Notes under the pieces: generated by a model
Seen by the model: the letters and a program-made list of their open reading frames with translations, nothing else
Databases searched by the model: none
Told to the model about the DNA's origin: nothing
Source of the DNA: Brevundimonas vancanneytii
Lineage (GTDB): Bacteria; Pseudomonadota; Alphaproteobacteria; Caulobacterales; Caulobacteraceae
Assembly: GCA_945874855.1 (NCBI GenBank)
Contig: CAMCIP010000133.1
Coordinates: 1-6,326 of the forward strand
Direction of reading: 5' to 3'
DNA: 6,326 nucleotides
Made by a program: the position numbers and the translations under genes
Shown: one piece after another, positions 1 through 6,326 of the stretch
Layout of the letters: every line of letters begins with the position of its first letter
How positions within the stretch are numbered: position 1 is the first letter of the stretch

Positions 1-378
1 GAGAATTTGATAGCTGAAGAGGCGCCAGTTCAGAGGTTTGGTGACGAACGAGGTCGCGCCCAGCCGAAACGCCCTGTCGATGGCCTCGACATCTTCCCGA
101 CCGGTCTGGACGATGACGGCCAGGTCCCGGGTACGGGGATTGGCGCGGATCCGGGCGAGGGTGTCGAAACCGTCGAGGACGGGCATTTCCAGGTCGAGCA
201 GGACGATGTCGTAATCGCCTTCGTCCAGTTTGCGCAGGGCCTCTGCACCGTCCGCAGCAACATCCACCGACGCCTTGGGCGACGCCAGATTGACCTGGCC
301 GAACTCCCGCAGGATCGGGTCATCGTCCACCAACAGTATCCGCGCGGTCTCGTCGAGGACGTAGAAAAAGCCGCTCAC
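1..378 (-). CDS. Response regulator receiver-domain protein (C-terminus cut by window edge)
   Basis: The leftward frame from 378 gives 126 residues with no stop before the window edge, so only the N-terminal receiver is seen. All receiver landmarks are present: the acidic pair D18/D19 after the first strand (ILLVDDDP), phosphoacceptor D62 in LLDLEMP, T92 in VQTGRED and K114 in FVTKPLNW. The end of the domain (KPLNWRLFSYQIL) resembles receivers that continue into an output or helical linker, often in GGDEF, EAL or kinase proteins of alphaproteobacteria; the output here is not visible. The GTG start at 378 is chosen because a GAGGG motif lies 7 bases upstream; the frame is closed by TAA a little further up and contains no ATG. 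It is divergent from the hybrid kinase across 118 bp, so it may be a relay partner of that kinase (inference). Confidence 0.88.
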   Translation of the reverse strand, partial: MSGFFYVLDETARILLVDDDPILREFGQVNLASPKASVDVAADGAEALRKLDEGDYDIVLLDLEMPVLDGFDTLARIRANPRTRDLAVIVQTGREDVEAIDRAFRLGATSFVTKPLNWRLFSYQIL

Positions 379-385
379 CCAATAT

Positions 386-390
386 CCCTC
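386..390 (-). promoter_or_regulatory. Ribosome binding site for the receiver protein
   Basis: On the minus strand GAGGG is followed by 7 bases and then GTG (378-376). This is the only start codon with a good Shine-Dalgarno match in the open frame and decides the start of the receiver gene. Confidence 0.6.
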
Positions 391-435
391 GAAGGGCCGT
401 TCCAGCCGCTCTTCAGTTGTCAGATGATATTGTCC

Positions 436-455
436 TTAAGGCATAAGTCATTAAG
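436..455. repeat. Three short TAAG repeats between divergent genes
   Basis: TTAAG (436-440), ATAAG (443-447) and TTAAG (451-455) lie on one strand with start-to-start spacing of 7 and 8 bases, in the AT-rich core of the divergent region. The first lies in a perfect CTTAAG palindrome (435-440). They overlap the minus-strand -35/-10 candidate, so a bound regulator could affect it. Regularly spaced short repeats can be binding sites, but these are short enough to be chance. Confidence 0.3.
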
Positions 456-482
456 CGACTGTATCCATGCCATGACGCGGCA

Positions 483-488
483 AGAGGG
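483..488 (+). promoter_or_regulatory. Ribosome binding site for the hybrid kinase TTG start
   Basis: AGAGGG followed by 8 bases and TTG at 497. The alternative ATG at 512, five codons in, has no purine-rich Shine-Dalgarno motif at the right distance, so this site favours the TTG start. Confidence 0.5.
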
Positions 489-496
489 TCAGAGCA

Positions 497-3400
497 TTGG
501 CTGCTCCGAAAATGGTCCCGGGCTCATCGATCCGACGAAAACTTGTCGGGCTGGTGTTCGCCTCTCTGGTGACCACATGCATTGTTACCGCGTCGCTCTC
601 GGGCTGGATTGATGCGCAGCGCCAGTCAGGACTGGAAACGGATCGCCTGACGCAGACGGCCCGGGTGATCGGCTCGCAGGCGGCCGACTCCGTCCGCCGC
701 GGCGACACGGCTGGGGTCTTTGTGGTGATCCGCTCCATCAGCCAGATGCCCGACGTCACCTACGCGCGAATATCAGGCTCCGACGGCCGGCTTCTCGCGG
801 AAACCGGAGGCGGTGTTCGCCTGTCGTCGGATGCGCGTCTCGCCACTGATGGCGAAGCCAGCCTGTGGTCCGTTCTCAACAGCGGCACGCTCCAGGTCTC
901 CGTTCCGGTCATGAGCGAGGGGCGACGGGTCGGGGACATCATGCTCCTCAGCGAAACGCCGGGACTGAAATCACGCATCGTCGGTGCCGTCCTGATCAGC
1001 CTGGCGGGTACGGGCGTCGCCCTGATCGCCGGCCTGCTGATCGCTTTGCGGATGGCGCGCCGGATCAGCGAGCCCATCACCCAGCTGGCGGCCTTCACCA
1101 ACTCTGTGCGCGAATCCGGGGACTTCGCCCGCAAGCCGGACATCAAGGCAGACGGCGAGATCGGGGATCTCGTTTCCGGATTCCAGGCGATGATGACCGG
1201 CATCAAGGTCCGGGATGAACGGATCGCGGCCCACGTCGCCGGCCTTGAGGAGGAGGTGTCGGCCCGGACCGCCGAACTGTCCATCGCCAAGGACGCGGCC
1301 GAGGCCGCCACCTCCGCCAAGTCGGACTTCCTGGCTGTGATGAGCCACGAGATCCGCACGCCGATGAACGGTATCCTGGCGCTCAGCGAACTGCTCTCCG
1401 GCTCCGACCTGCCGCCGCGTCAGCGTCGCTATGCCAATGTGATCGCCAAGTCGGGCAAGTCGTTGCTGGGGATCATCAACGACATTCTCGATTTCTCGAA
1501 GGTCGAGGCCGGCAAGCTGGAGCTGGAAGCCGTCGAGGTGGACCTCGCCGAGGTGGCGGAGGATGTCGCAAGTCTGTTCGCCGAACGCGCCCTCGAAAAA
1601 GGCCTCGATCTTGCGGTGTTCGTCGATCCGCGCCTGCCGAAGGTCATCGCGGACCCCACGCGCCTGCGTCAGGTTCTGGGAAATCTGGCCAACAATGCCA
1701 TCAAGTTCACCGAATCCGGCGGCGTGCTTCTGACCATCGAGGCGGCCGCCGGGCGACCCGGCGTCTACGTCTTCGGCGTCAGGGATACGGGGCCCGGTAT
1801 CCCCGAAGACAAGCTTCCCCGCCTGTTCGAGGCCTTTTCGCAGGCGGATCAGAGCACCACCCGCAAACATGGCGGAACCGGTCTCGGGCTGACGATCTGC
1901 GACCGGCTGGTTCGCGCCATGGGAGGCGACTGGAGACTGTCCAGCGTGCTCGGGGAAGGGTCGACCTTTGCGTTTGAGGCGGCCTTCGAGCCTGTGGGTG
2001 ACGGGCTACGGCTGCCGGCCTCCGGGGCGGCCCCGCACGTCGCGATCGAAGACGTCGGGCCGATGACCGAACAGGCGCTGAGACGTTACCTCACAGCCTT
2101 TGGCCTCGAGGTCGCCGAGGGCGCCGAGGGCGTCGCCGCGGCCTTCTGCGGGCCCTCGGTTCCGGCCCGGGCCATCCCCACCGTGGTCGTGAGCTCCACC
2201 GAGATCGACGTCGACGTCGGGGCCTGCCTCCTCGCCAAACCCGTCCGCCGCTGTGACGTCATGGCCCTCGCCGCCCAGATCCGGTCCGGCGAGCCGCTGG
2301 GCATTCACGAGTCCGCCGGCGACACCCTCCCGTCGATGACCTTTACCGGCGCGCGCGTCCTGGTGGTTGATGATTCCGAGGTCAATCGCGAGGTCGCGTC
2401 CGAAGCCTTGCAACGACTGGGCGTGACTCCCTCGCTGGCGGTGGACGGGGCGGAAGCCGTGGAACGCCTTCGGGTCGAGGCCTTCGACCTCGTGCTGATG
2501 GACGGCTCCATGCCTGTCATGGACGGCTTCGAAGCGACGGCGGCAATTCGCAGCGAGGAAGCGGCGAACGGCCGGATCCGTACGCCGATCATGGCCCTGA
2601 CGGCTCACGTCGTCGGATCCGCCGCGAACGCCTGGAAGGACGCCGGCATGGACGGGGTCATCCACAAGCCCTTCACGGTCGCCGATCTGGCGCGGGCTAT
2701 GAACAGCCATTGCGGCCGGTTCGCCATGGTCGATGCCAGCGGCGCCCCCTCCACCCCGGTCCCGGCCGAACGCGCGAGTGACGACCTGTTCGACGCCACC
2801 ATCCGCGAGGAGCTGGCCGCCATGGCGCGCAATGGCCGGCCGGACTTCGTCGCCAAGGTCGAGGCGCTGTACGCCACTAATGCACCGGCGCGGCTGCAGG
2901 ACCTGCGTGACGCCCTCGCTTCCGGTGACGCGGAGGCTGCCGCCCGGGCCGCCCACGCCTTGAAGTCCATGAGCTTGAGCCTCGGCGCTTCCGCAGTGGC
3001 GAAGGCCGCCTCCGCCGCCGAGGGCGCGGCGCGCAGGGGTGACATCGTGATCGATGTGGACGGGCTGGCGTCGCTGCTGGACCGGACCCTGGCCGCCACT
3101 CTGACGGAGGCCGCAGCTCCGGTCGCCTTGGCCCCGTCCCCCGACACTGCCGCCGCCGACCTCGCCCGTGCCATTGAGGCCGGGCACCTCGCGCTGGCCT
3201 ATCAACCCATGATGGACCGAACAGGTGCCTTTGCGGGCAAGGTCGAGGCCCTGGCCCGATGGACCTGCCCCACCCGCGGGGTTAGGTCCCCGGACGTTTT
3301 CGTCCGGGAGCTGGAGGCCGCCGATGCGGTCGCAGCCCTTACGGACTTCGTTCTGGCCCGCGCGATGCAGGACGGAGCGGACCGCAGCGACGTCCGCATC

Positions 3401-3907
3401 TCGGTGAATGCCTCGGCGCGCGAGTTCCAGCGCCATGATTTCGCGGACCGGGTCGCCGCGGCTGCCCGACGCGCCAACTTCCCCCTGGGCAGACTCGAGA
3501 TCGAAATCACGGAAACCGCCATTCTCGACATCGACCTGGCGACACCGACGCTGAACCGGTTGGCGGATCTGGGCGTCGGCGTCGCCCTCGACGATTTCGG
3601 GGCCGGCTATACGAGCCTGCACGCCCTGCGCAGGCTCCGCTTCTCGACGCTGAAGATTGATCGCAGCTTTGTCGTGCGCTGCACCGAGGACACCGCCTCG
3701 GCGGCCATCATCCACGCGGTGATCGGGGTCGGACGGGCCCTTGGCATGAAGGTGGTCTGCGAAGGGGTCGAGACCGAAGACCAGGCGCGCTTCCTGCGAA
3801 CGGCGGGCGTCCATTACATCCAGGGCTACATCTATGCGCACCCCGGTGCCTTCGCGGACCTGCCCGTGGAAGAAGCCCCCGGCGGCACCCTTCGTCAGAT
3901 TGCTTAA
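497..3907 (+). CDS. Hybrid sensor histidine kinase with receiver, HPt and EAL domains
   Basis: This 1136-residue inner-membrane protein joins a phosphorelay to a cyclic-di-GMP phosphodiesterase domain. Order seen: TM1 about 15-36; periplasmic sensor about 38-159, faintly CHASE8-like; TM2 about 161-185; HAMP about 182-238 (SEPITQL, DGEIGDL); a helical linker; HisKA with H284 in SHEIRTPMNG, whose HExxT pattern fits kinases that also dephosphorylate; HATPase with N400 (N box), D430 (DTGPGIP), FEAF at 444 and GGTGLGL at 459. A degenerate receiver (about 510-598) lacks the acidic pocket and phosphoacceptor but keeps KP at 581. The intact receiver (about 619-738) has D625/D626, D669, T702 and K724. 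HPt (about 763-848) has H820 in AAHALKS. EAL (about 885-1122) has E917, N971, E1003, D1032/D1033, K1053, E1089 and Q1109, so hydrolysis of c-di-GMP is predicted. TTG start at 497 rests on an upstream AGAGGG; ATG at 512 is the alternative. A receiver gene follows 45 bp later. Signal and output are unknown. Confidence 0.93.
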   Translation: MAAPKMVPGSSIRRKLVGLVFASLVTTCIVTASLSGWIDAQRQSGLETDRLTQTARVIGSQAADSVRRGDTAGVFVVIRSISQMPDVTYARISGSDGRLLAETGGGVRLSSDARLATDGEASLWSVLNSGTLQVSVPVMSEGRRVGDIMLLSETPGLKSRIVGAVLISLAGTGVALIAGLLIALRMARRISEPITQLAAFTNSVRESGDFARKPDIKADGEIGDLVSGFQAMMTGIKVRDERIAAHVAGLEEEVSARTAELSIAKDAAEAATSAKSDFLAVMSHEIRTPMNGILALSELLSGSDLPPRQRRYANVIAKSGKSLLGIINDILDFSKVEAGKLELEAVEVDLAEVAEDVASLFAERALEKGLDLAVFVDPRLPKVIADPTRLRQVLGNLANNAIKFTESGGVLLTIEAAAGRPGVYVFGVRDTGPGIPEDKLPRLFEAFSQADQSTTRKHGGTGLGLTICDRLVRAMGGDWRLSSVLGEGSTFAFEAAFEPVGDGLRLPASGAAPHVAIEDVGPMTEQALRRYLTAFGLEVAEGAEGVAAAFCGPSVPARAIPTVVVSSTEIDVDVGACLLAKPVRRCDVMALAAQIRSGEPLGIHESAGDTLPSMTFTGARVLVVDDSEVNREVASEALQRLGVTPSLAVDGAEAVERLRVEAFDLVLMDGSMPVMDGFEATAAIRSEEAANGRIRTPIMALTAHVVGSAANAWKDAGMDGVIHKPFTVADLARAMNSHCGRFAMVDASGAPSTPVPAERASDDLFDATIREELAAMARNGRPDFVAKVEALYATNAPARLQDLRDALASGDAEAAARAAHALKSMSLSLGASAVAKAASAAEGAARRGDIVIDVDGLASLLDRTLAATLTEAAAPVALAPSPDTAAADLARAIEAGHLALAYQPMMDRTGAFAGKVEALARWTCPTRGVRSPDVFVRELEAADAVAALTDFVLARAMQDGADRSDVRISVNASAREFQRHDFADRVAAAARRANFPLGRLEIEITETAILDIDLATPTLNRLADLGVGVALDDFGAGYTSLHALRRLRFSTLKIDRSFVVRCTEDTASAAIIHAVIGVGRALGMKVVCEGVETEDQARFLRTAGVHYIQGYIYAHPGAFADLPVEEAPGGTLRQIA

Positions 3908-3952
3908 CTTTTTTGGTCGAGACGTGGCTGGGACCAGTTCGGAAGGGGTGTA

Positions 3953-4375
3953 ATGGCCATCATCCTCATCGTCGATGACGACCCCACCGTTCGCCTTATC
4001 GCCGGCGAAATGCTCCGCTGCGACGACCACGCGATCGTCGAGGTCGAGGATGGCGACGAGGCGCTCAAGGTCGTCAGCTCCATGCCGGTGGATCTCGTGG
4101 TCCTGGACATGCTGATGCCGAACAAGGACGGGTTGGAGACGATCCTCGAGCTCCGCAAGCAGAAGCCCGGCATTCGCATCCTCGCCATCTCATCGGGCGG
4201 GCGGATGGAGCCCGGCTATCTGCTGCGCACGGCCATGGCTTTCGGCGCGGACGAATGCCTCGAGAAACCCTTGCGGCTCGACAATTTCGTCCAGGTCGTC
4301 GACCGCCTCCTGACGACGCCGAGCCGGGGTTCAAGCGCCGATGCCATCCCGCGTTTCGGTGCGCAGGCGTTCTGA
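3953..4375 (+). CDS. Single-domain response regulator (CheY-like receiver)
   Basis: The 140-residue protein is almost wholly a receiver domain: acidic pair D8/D9 in ILIVDDDP, phosphoacceptor D52 in VVLDMLMPNKDG, S80 in AISSGG and K105 in ECLEKPL. No DNA-binding or enzymatic output follows; the last 20 or so residues are a Ser/Gly/Pro-rich tail that looks disordered. The segment around ISSGGR is typical of a widespread alphaproteobacterial stand-alone receiver family. The ATG is preceded by GGAAGGGG (3941-3948), 4 bases away. It lies 45 bp after the hybrid kinase on the same strand with no convincing terminator between, so co-transcription is likely. With an HPt at the end of the kinase relay, this protein is the obvious candidate to receive phosphate from H820, acting then as a diffusible output or a phosphate sink; that pairing is inferred from position only. 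Confidence 0.92.
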   Translation: MAIILIVDDDPTVRLIAGEMLRCDDHAIVEVEDGDEALKVVSSMPVDLVVLDMLMPNKDGLETILELRKQKPGIRILAISSGGRMEPGYLLRTAMAFGADECLEKPLRLDNFVQVVDRLLTTPSRGSSADAIPRFGAQAF

Positions 4376-4407
4376 AGGTGACGCCCGTCGCGGGGTGGGC
4401 CCGGGAT

Positions 4408-4483
4408 GGGGGCCGTCAGTCCAACGCTAGCGGTCTCCACTGAGGGCGGCCTTCGACTTGGTGGGCCTAACCTGACGGTCCCT
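4408..4483. repeat. Long-loop inverted repeat at the convergent gene junction
   Basis: Bases 4408-4419 can pair with 4472-4483: seven perfect pairs (CCGTCAG/CTGACGG), then a G-T wobble, three G-C pairs and a final G-T wobble, around a 52-base loop that includes the 8-base palindrome CGCTAGCG (4425-4432). The stem is better in rightward RNA, because the wobbles become mismatches in leftward RNA. It sits just past the stand-alone receiver and reaches into the last codons of the outer-membrane gene. No T-run follows, so it is not a classic intrinsic terminator; it could help end the rightward transcript or be chance in GC-rich DNA. The remaining junction (4376-4466) shows no gene. Confidence 0.3.
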
Positions 4484-5831
4484 CCGCAGTGCCCAGCCCC
4501 TGCGCCACACACAGGGCGATCCAGGCGCGCGCGGCGTCGGCGCGGGCGCCGGCCAGCTCTGCCTGAACTTCCGACACGCCGAGGTCGGCGACCAGAACGT
4601 CCAGGATCGAGGTCAGGCCGGCCCGGTGGCGCTGCGACGCCAGGGCCTGGCGGTCGCGCGCGGCGATCAGGGCGAGTTCCAGCATCTCCACCCGCGAACC
4701 GGCCCCGGCCAGGGCCGACAGTGCCGTTTCGACCTCGGCCAGGGCCAGGGTGGCCGTGCGCCGATAGGTCAGGGCGGCCAACTCGCGGCGGGCGTCGGCA
4801 CCGTCGCGGGCCGCCTCCAGCCGGCCGAAGCTGAACAGCGGCGCGGCGAGGGAGGCACCCAGCGTCCCCAGCCCTGCCGTGAGGGAGAGAGGCGTCTCCG
4901 GATCCACCCATCGACCGCCCAGGGCCGCCGACAGGCTGACGTTCGGCCAGAAATCGCGCCGTGCGGCCTCGGCCTCGAATCCTGCGCCTCGCAGCTCGGC
5001 CTCGGCGGCCACCATGTCGGGTCGACCGGCCAGAACGGCGAGAGGCGGGGCGGCTCCGGGTGCTGGGGCCGTCAGCGGGAGGGCAGGGGACTGGTCCGCC
5101 AGCGCTCCGGAGGCCAGGCCCAGCAGGGCCTCCAACCCCAGCCGGGCCTCTTGCGCGGCCTGGAGGGCGGCGGGCGGGCGCACGCGGGCGCGGGCCAGTT
5201 CGGCGCGCGCCGCGGCGGGATCCAGACCGGACGTCAGTCCTGCGGCGGCCCGAGCCTCCGCGACCTCAAGCGTCTCCTCCAGCGCGGCGACGCCGGCCTC
5301 GGCGGCTGCCAGCCGCGCCTCCGCCTCGGCCCAGAGGACATAGAGGCGCACTGCTGACGCCCGCGTGGCCTGCCGCACCGCAGCCAGTCGTGCCGTCTCG
5401 GCCACGAAGGCTGCATCGGCCGCCCGGGCGCGTGCCCCCGCCGCGCCGTTCAGGTCGGGTGCCCAGACCAGGGAGGCCAGGCCATCGGTCTGCGACTGCT
5501 CCAGATCGTCGACCCTTTGCGTCTCGGCGCCGATCGAGGCGCCGGCCTCAGGACGAAGCAGGGCGCGGGCGCGCACCGTGCGGCTGTCGGCCTCGGCGAG
5601 CCTGGCCCTGGCGATGGCGACGTCGTCGGAGGCCTCGGCGAGGGCGACCAGCCGGTCGATCCGGGCGTCCCCGAATGTGGTCCACCAACGATCATCCACG
5701 CCGGCTTCAGCCCGGAATGCGCCCTGAGACCAGATCTCGGGGACCAGACGCGCCTCCGACACCGGGGGGAGGGCGGGCGCACAGGCGGCCAGGGTCGCCG
5801 AGATGGTCACGAGGGTGAGGGGCAGCCTCAT
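4467..5831 (-). CDS. Outer-membrane efflux lipoprotein, NodT/TolC family
   Basis: The 454-residue protein fits the usual size of the outer-membrane channel of tripartite exporters, which trimerises to form a beta-barrel with a long periplasmic alpha-helical tunnel. A lipoprotein signal is clear: MRLPLTLVTISATLAAC, with lipobox LAAC and C17 as the expected acylated residue. Family marks are DRWWTTFGDARIDRLV (47-61), RPDMVAAEAEL (270-280), APLFSFGRLEAARDGADAR (330-348) and the late RAGLTSILDVL (403-412). The middle is Ala-rich amphipathic helix, and two similar helical halves are apparent, as in TolC-fold proteins. Its ATG overlaps the stop of the adaptor gene by ATGA (5828-5831), indicating translational coupling; a GGGGAG lies 8 bases before the ATG. 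It is the last gene of the leftward operon, convergent with the receiver gene. The exported substrate cannot be told from sequence. Confidence 0.92.
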   Translation of the reverse strand: MRLPLTLVTISATLAACAPALPPVSEARLVPEIWSQGAFRAEAGVDDRWWTTFGDARIDRLVALAEASDDVAIARARLAEADSRTVRARALLRPEAGASIGAETQRVDDLEQSQTDGLASLVWAPDLNGAAGARARAADAAFVAETARLAAVRQATRASAVRLYVLWAEAEARLAAAEAGVAALEETLEVAEARAAAGLTSGLDPAAARAELARARVRPPAALQAAQEARLGLEALLGLASGALADQSPALPLTAPAPGAAPPLAVLAGRPDMVAAEAELRGAGFEAEAARRDFWPNVSLSAALGGRWVDPETPLSLTAGLGTLGASLAAPLFSFGRLEAARDGADARRELAALTYRRTATLALAEVETALSALAGAGSRVEMLELALIAARDRQALASQRHRAGLTSILDVLVADLGVSEVQAELAGARADAARAWIALCVAQGLGTAEGPSG

Positions 5832-6326
5832 TGCGCCGGCTCCCCGGCACGGGGGGCGGTGTCGATGAAGACGTCCATCCTCTGACCGAGGAAGGCGGGA
5901 TAGGCCGCAGGATCGAAGGCGTAGATCACCTCGACCACGCGCGTGTCGACCCGTTCGGACCCGCCGGACAGCGCGCGCTTCTCCACCGCCTGTGGCTCGA
6001 TACGCACAAAGGTCAACGGGATGCGCAGGTCGGCCCGGCCGCGCAGCACGCCCGAGGCCCGGCCGTTGGTGCGCAGGCGGCCCAGGTCCGCCTCATCGAA
6101 TTCGGCCCGCACGTGCAGACGGTCGTCGGCACCCAGGGCGATCAGGGGTTGGGCCGCGGGTCCGGCCGCCGCGAACTCGCCGGGCCGGACATCGACGCGA
6201 TAGATCCGCCCGGCGATCGGGGCCGCGACGGTCAGCCGGCTCAGGTCGGTGCGCCGGACCTGGACGGCGGCTTGCGCCGCGCCGACCTGGGCGCGGGCGG
6301 CACCCACCGCGGCCTCGGCGCGGCGA
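5828..6326 (-). CDS. HlyD-family periplasmic adaptor (membrane fusion protein), N-terminus beyond window
   Basis: The frame is open from the right edge to TGA at 5828, giving the last 165 residues of a membrane fusion protein that links an inner-membrane exporter to the outer-membrane channel. Visible in order: the end of an Ala/Arg-rich coiled-coil hairpin (to about residue 24), the second lipoyl-like half (LTVAAPIAGRIYRVDVRPGEF), a beta-barrel segment (DDRLHVRAEFDEADLGRL) and a membrane-proximal part with RVDTRVVEVIYAFDP and LGQRMDVFIDT. The last motifs resemble adaptors of ABC-type exporters (DevB/YbhG-like) more than RND adaptors, but this is a weak assignment. A GTG at 6307 lies inside the coiled coil and is not the true start, because the coding frame continues upstream with family-like sequence. 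The gene overlaps the following outer-membrane gene by 4 bp, so the two products should be made together. The permease must lie outside the window. Confidence 0.88.
   Translation of the reverse strand, partial: RRAEAAVGAARAQVGAAQAAVQVRRTDLSRLTVAAPIAGRIYRVDVRPGEFAAAGPAAQPLIALGADDRLHVRAEFDEADLGRLRTNGRASGVLRGRADLRIPLTFVRIEPQAVEKRALSGGSERVDTRVVEVIYAFDPAAYPAFLGQRMDVFIDTAPRAGEPAQ

Larger units (their letters stand above)
379..496. promoter_or_regulatory. Divergent intergenic region with promoter candidates
   Basis: This 118-bp stretch separates the divergent receiver gene and hybrid kinase gene and must hold the promoters of both unless one is read from further away. Its middle (about 417-465) is clearly more AT-rich than the flanking genes. 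On the minus strand a TATCAT box (429-424, five of six to the sigma-70 -10) lies 16 bases after ATGACT (451-446, four of six to the -35), which would start transcription near 417 and leave a leader of about 40 bases. No equally good pair is seen for the kinase; TTGTCA at 417-422 is a possible -35 but has no well-spaced -10. TTGTC occurs twice as a direct repeat (417-421, 430-434). Confidence 0.4.

Noticed and set aside
436..454. CtrA-type site (TTAA-N7-TTAA) upstream of the kinase
   Set aside because: Two TTAA half-sites are present but separated by 11 bases, not 7, so the known spacing is not met.
7..612. A 201-codon plus-strand frame over the left edge
   Set aside because: It lies opposite the well-conserved receiver, then crosses the divergent control region and overlaps the kinase start; its translation matches no family.
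3908..3914. Intrinsic terminator at the six-T run just after the kinase stop codon
   Set aside because: No stable GC-rich hairpin ends directly before the T-run, so read-through into the receiver gene is more likely.
2006..4030. A 674-codon open frame on the minus strand opposite the hybrid kinase
   Set aside because: It is a shadow of the kinase in GC-rich DNA: low-complexity Gly/Arg/Asp-rich translation with no recognisable domain, while the plus strand encodes intact conserved domains throughout.
3953..4375. Stand-alone receiver as a c-di-GMP-binding Cle-type CheY
   Set aside because: The arginine-rich c-di-GMP-binding segment expected of Cle proteins is not seen; a link to c-di-GMP rests only on the neighbouring EAL gene.
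4881..5818. Long plus-strand open frames opposite the outer-membrane gene
   Set aside because: They are Arg/Pro/Ala-rich shadows; the minus frame has a lipoprotein signal and NodT-family motifs from end to end.

Overview
The window is GC-rich, densely coding DNA with the look of a free-living alphaproteobacterium, most probably Caulobacterales (Caulobacter/Brevundimonas-like). That placement is inferred from base composition, a receiver family with a KPLNW-type end, GTG and TTG starts, and the style of the signalling and efflux proteins. No rRNA, tRNA or marker gene supports it, so it is provisional. There is no sign of mobile elements, CRISPR arrays or tRNA genes.

Left part (1-4375) is a signalling locus. 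A receiver-domain protein runs leftward off the window edge from a GTG start at 378. Across a 118-bp divergent intergenic region, a 1136-residue membrane hybrid histidine kinase runs rightward (497-3907). Its order is TM - periplasmic sensor - TM - HAMP - HisKA - HATPase - degenerate receiver - intact receiver - HPt - EAL. It therefore combines a complete kinase/receiver/HPt phosphorelay with a cyclic-di-GMP phosphodiesterase domain that keeps the expected catalytic residues. A stand-alone receiver protein follows 45 bp later on the same strand (3953-4375). The simplest reading is a multistep relay: periplasmic signal, kinase His284, receiver Asp669, HPt His820, then one or both of the separate receivers, with the fused EAL domain also placed under relay control.

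Right part (4467-6326) is a separate leftward efflux operon, convergent with the signalling genes. The C-terminal part of a periplasmic adaptor (HlyD/membrane fusion protein) enters from the right edge and overlaps by 4 bp (ATGA) a complete NodT/TolC-type outer-membrane lipoprotein. The inner-membrane transporter is not in the window. A long-loop inverted repeat spans the convergent junction near 4408-4483.

The most notable item is the kinase-receiver-HPt-EAL fusion with its companion receivers. Its parts are known families; the combination in one chain, plus a vestigial receiver, is what merits checking.
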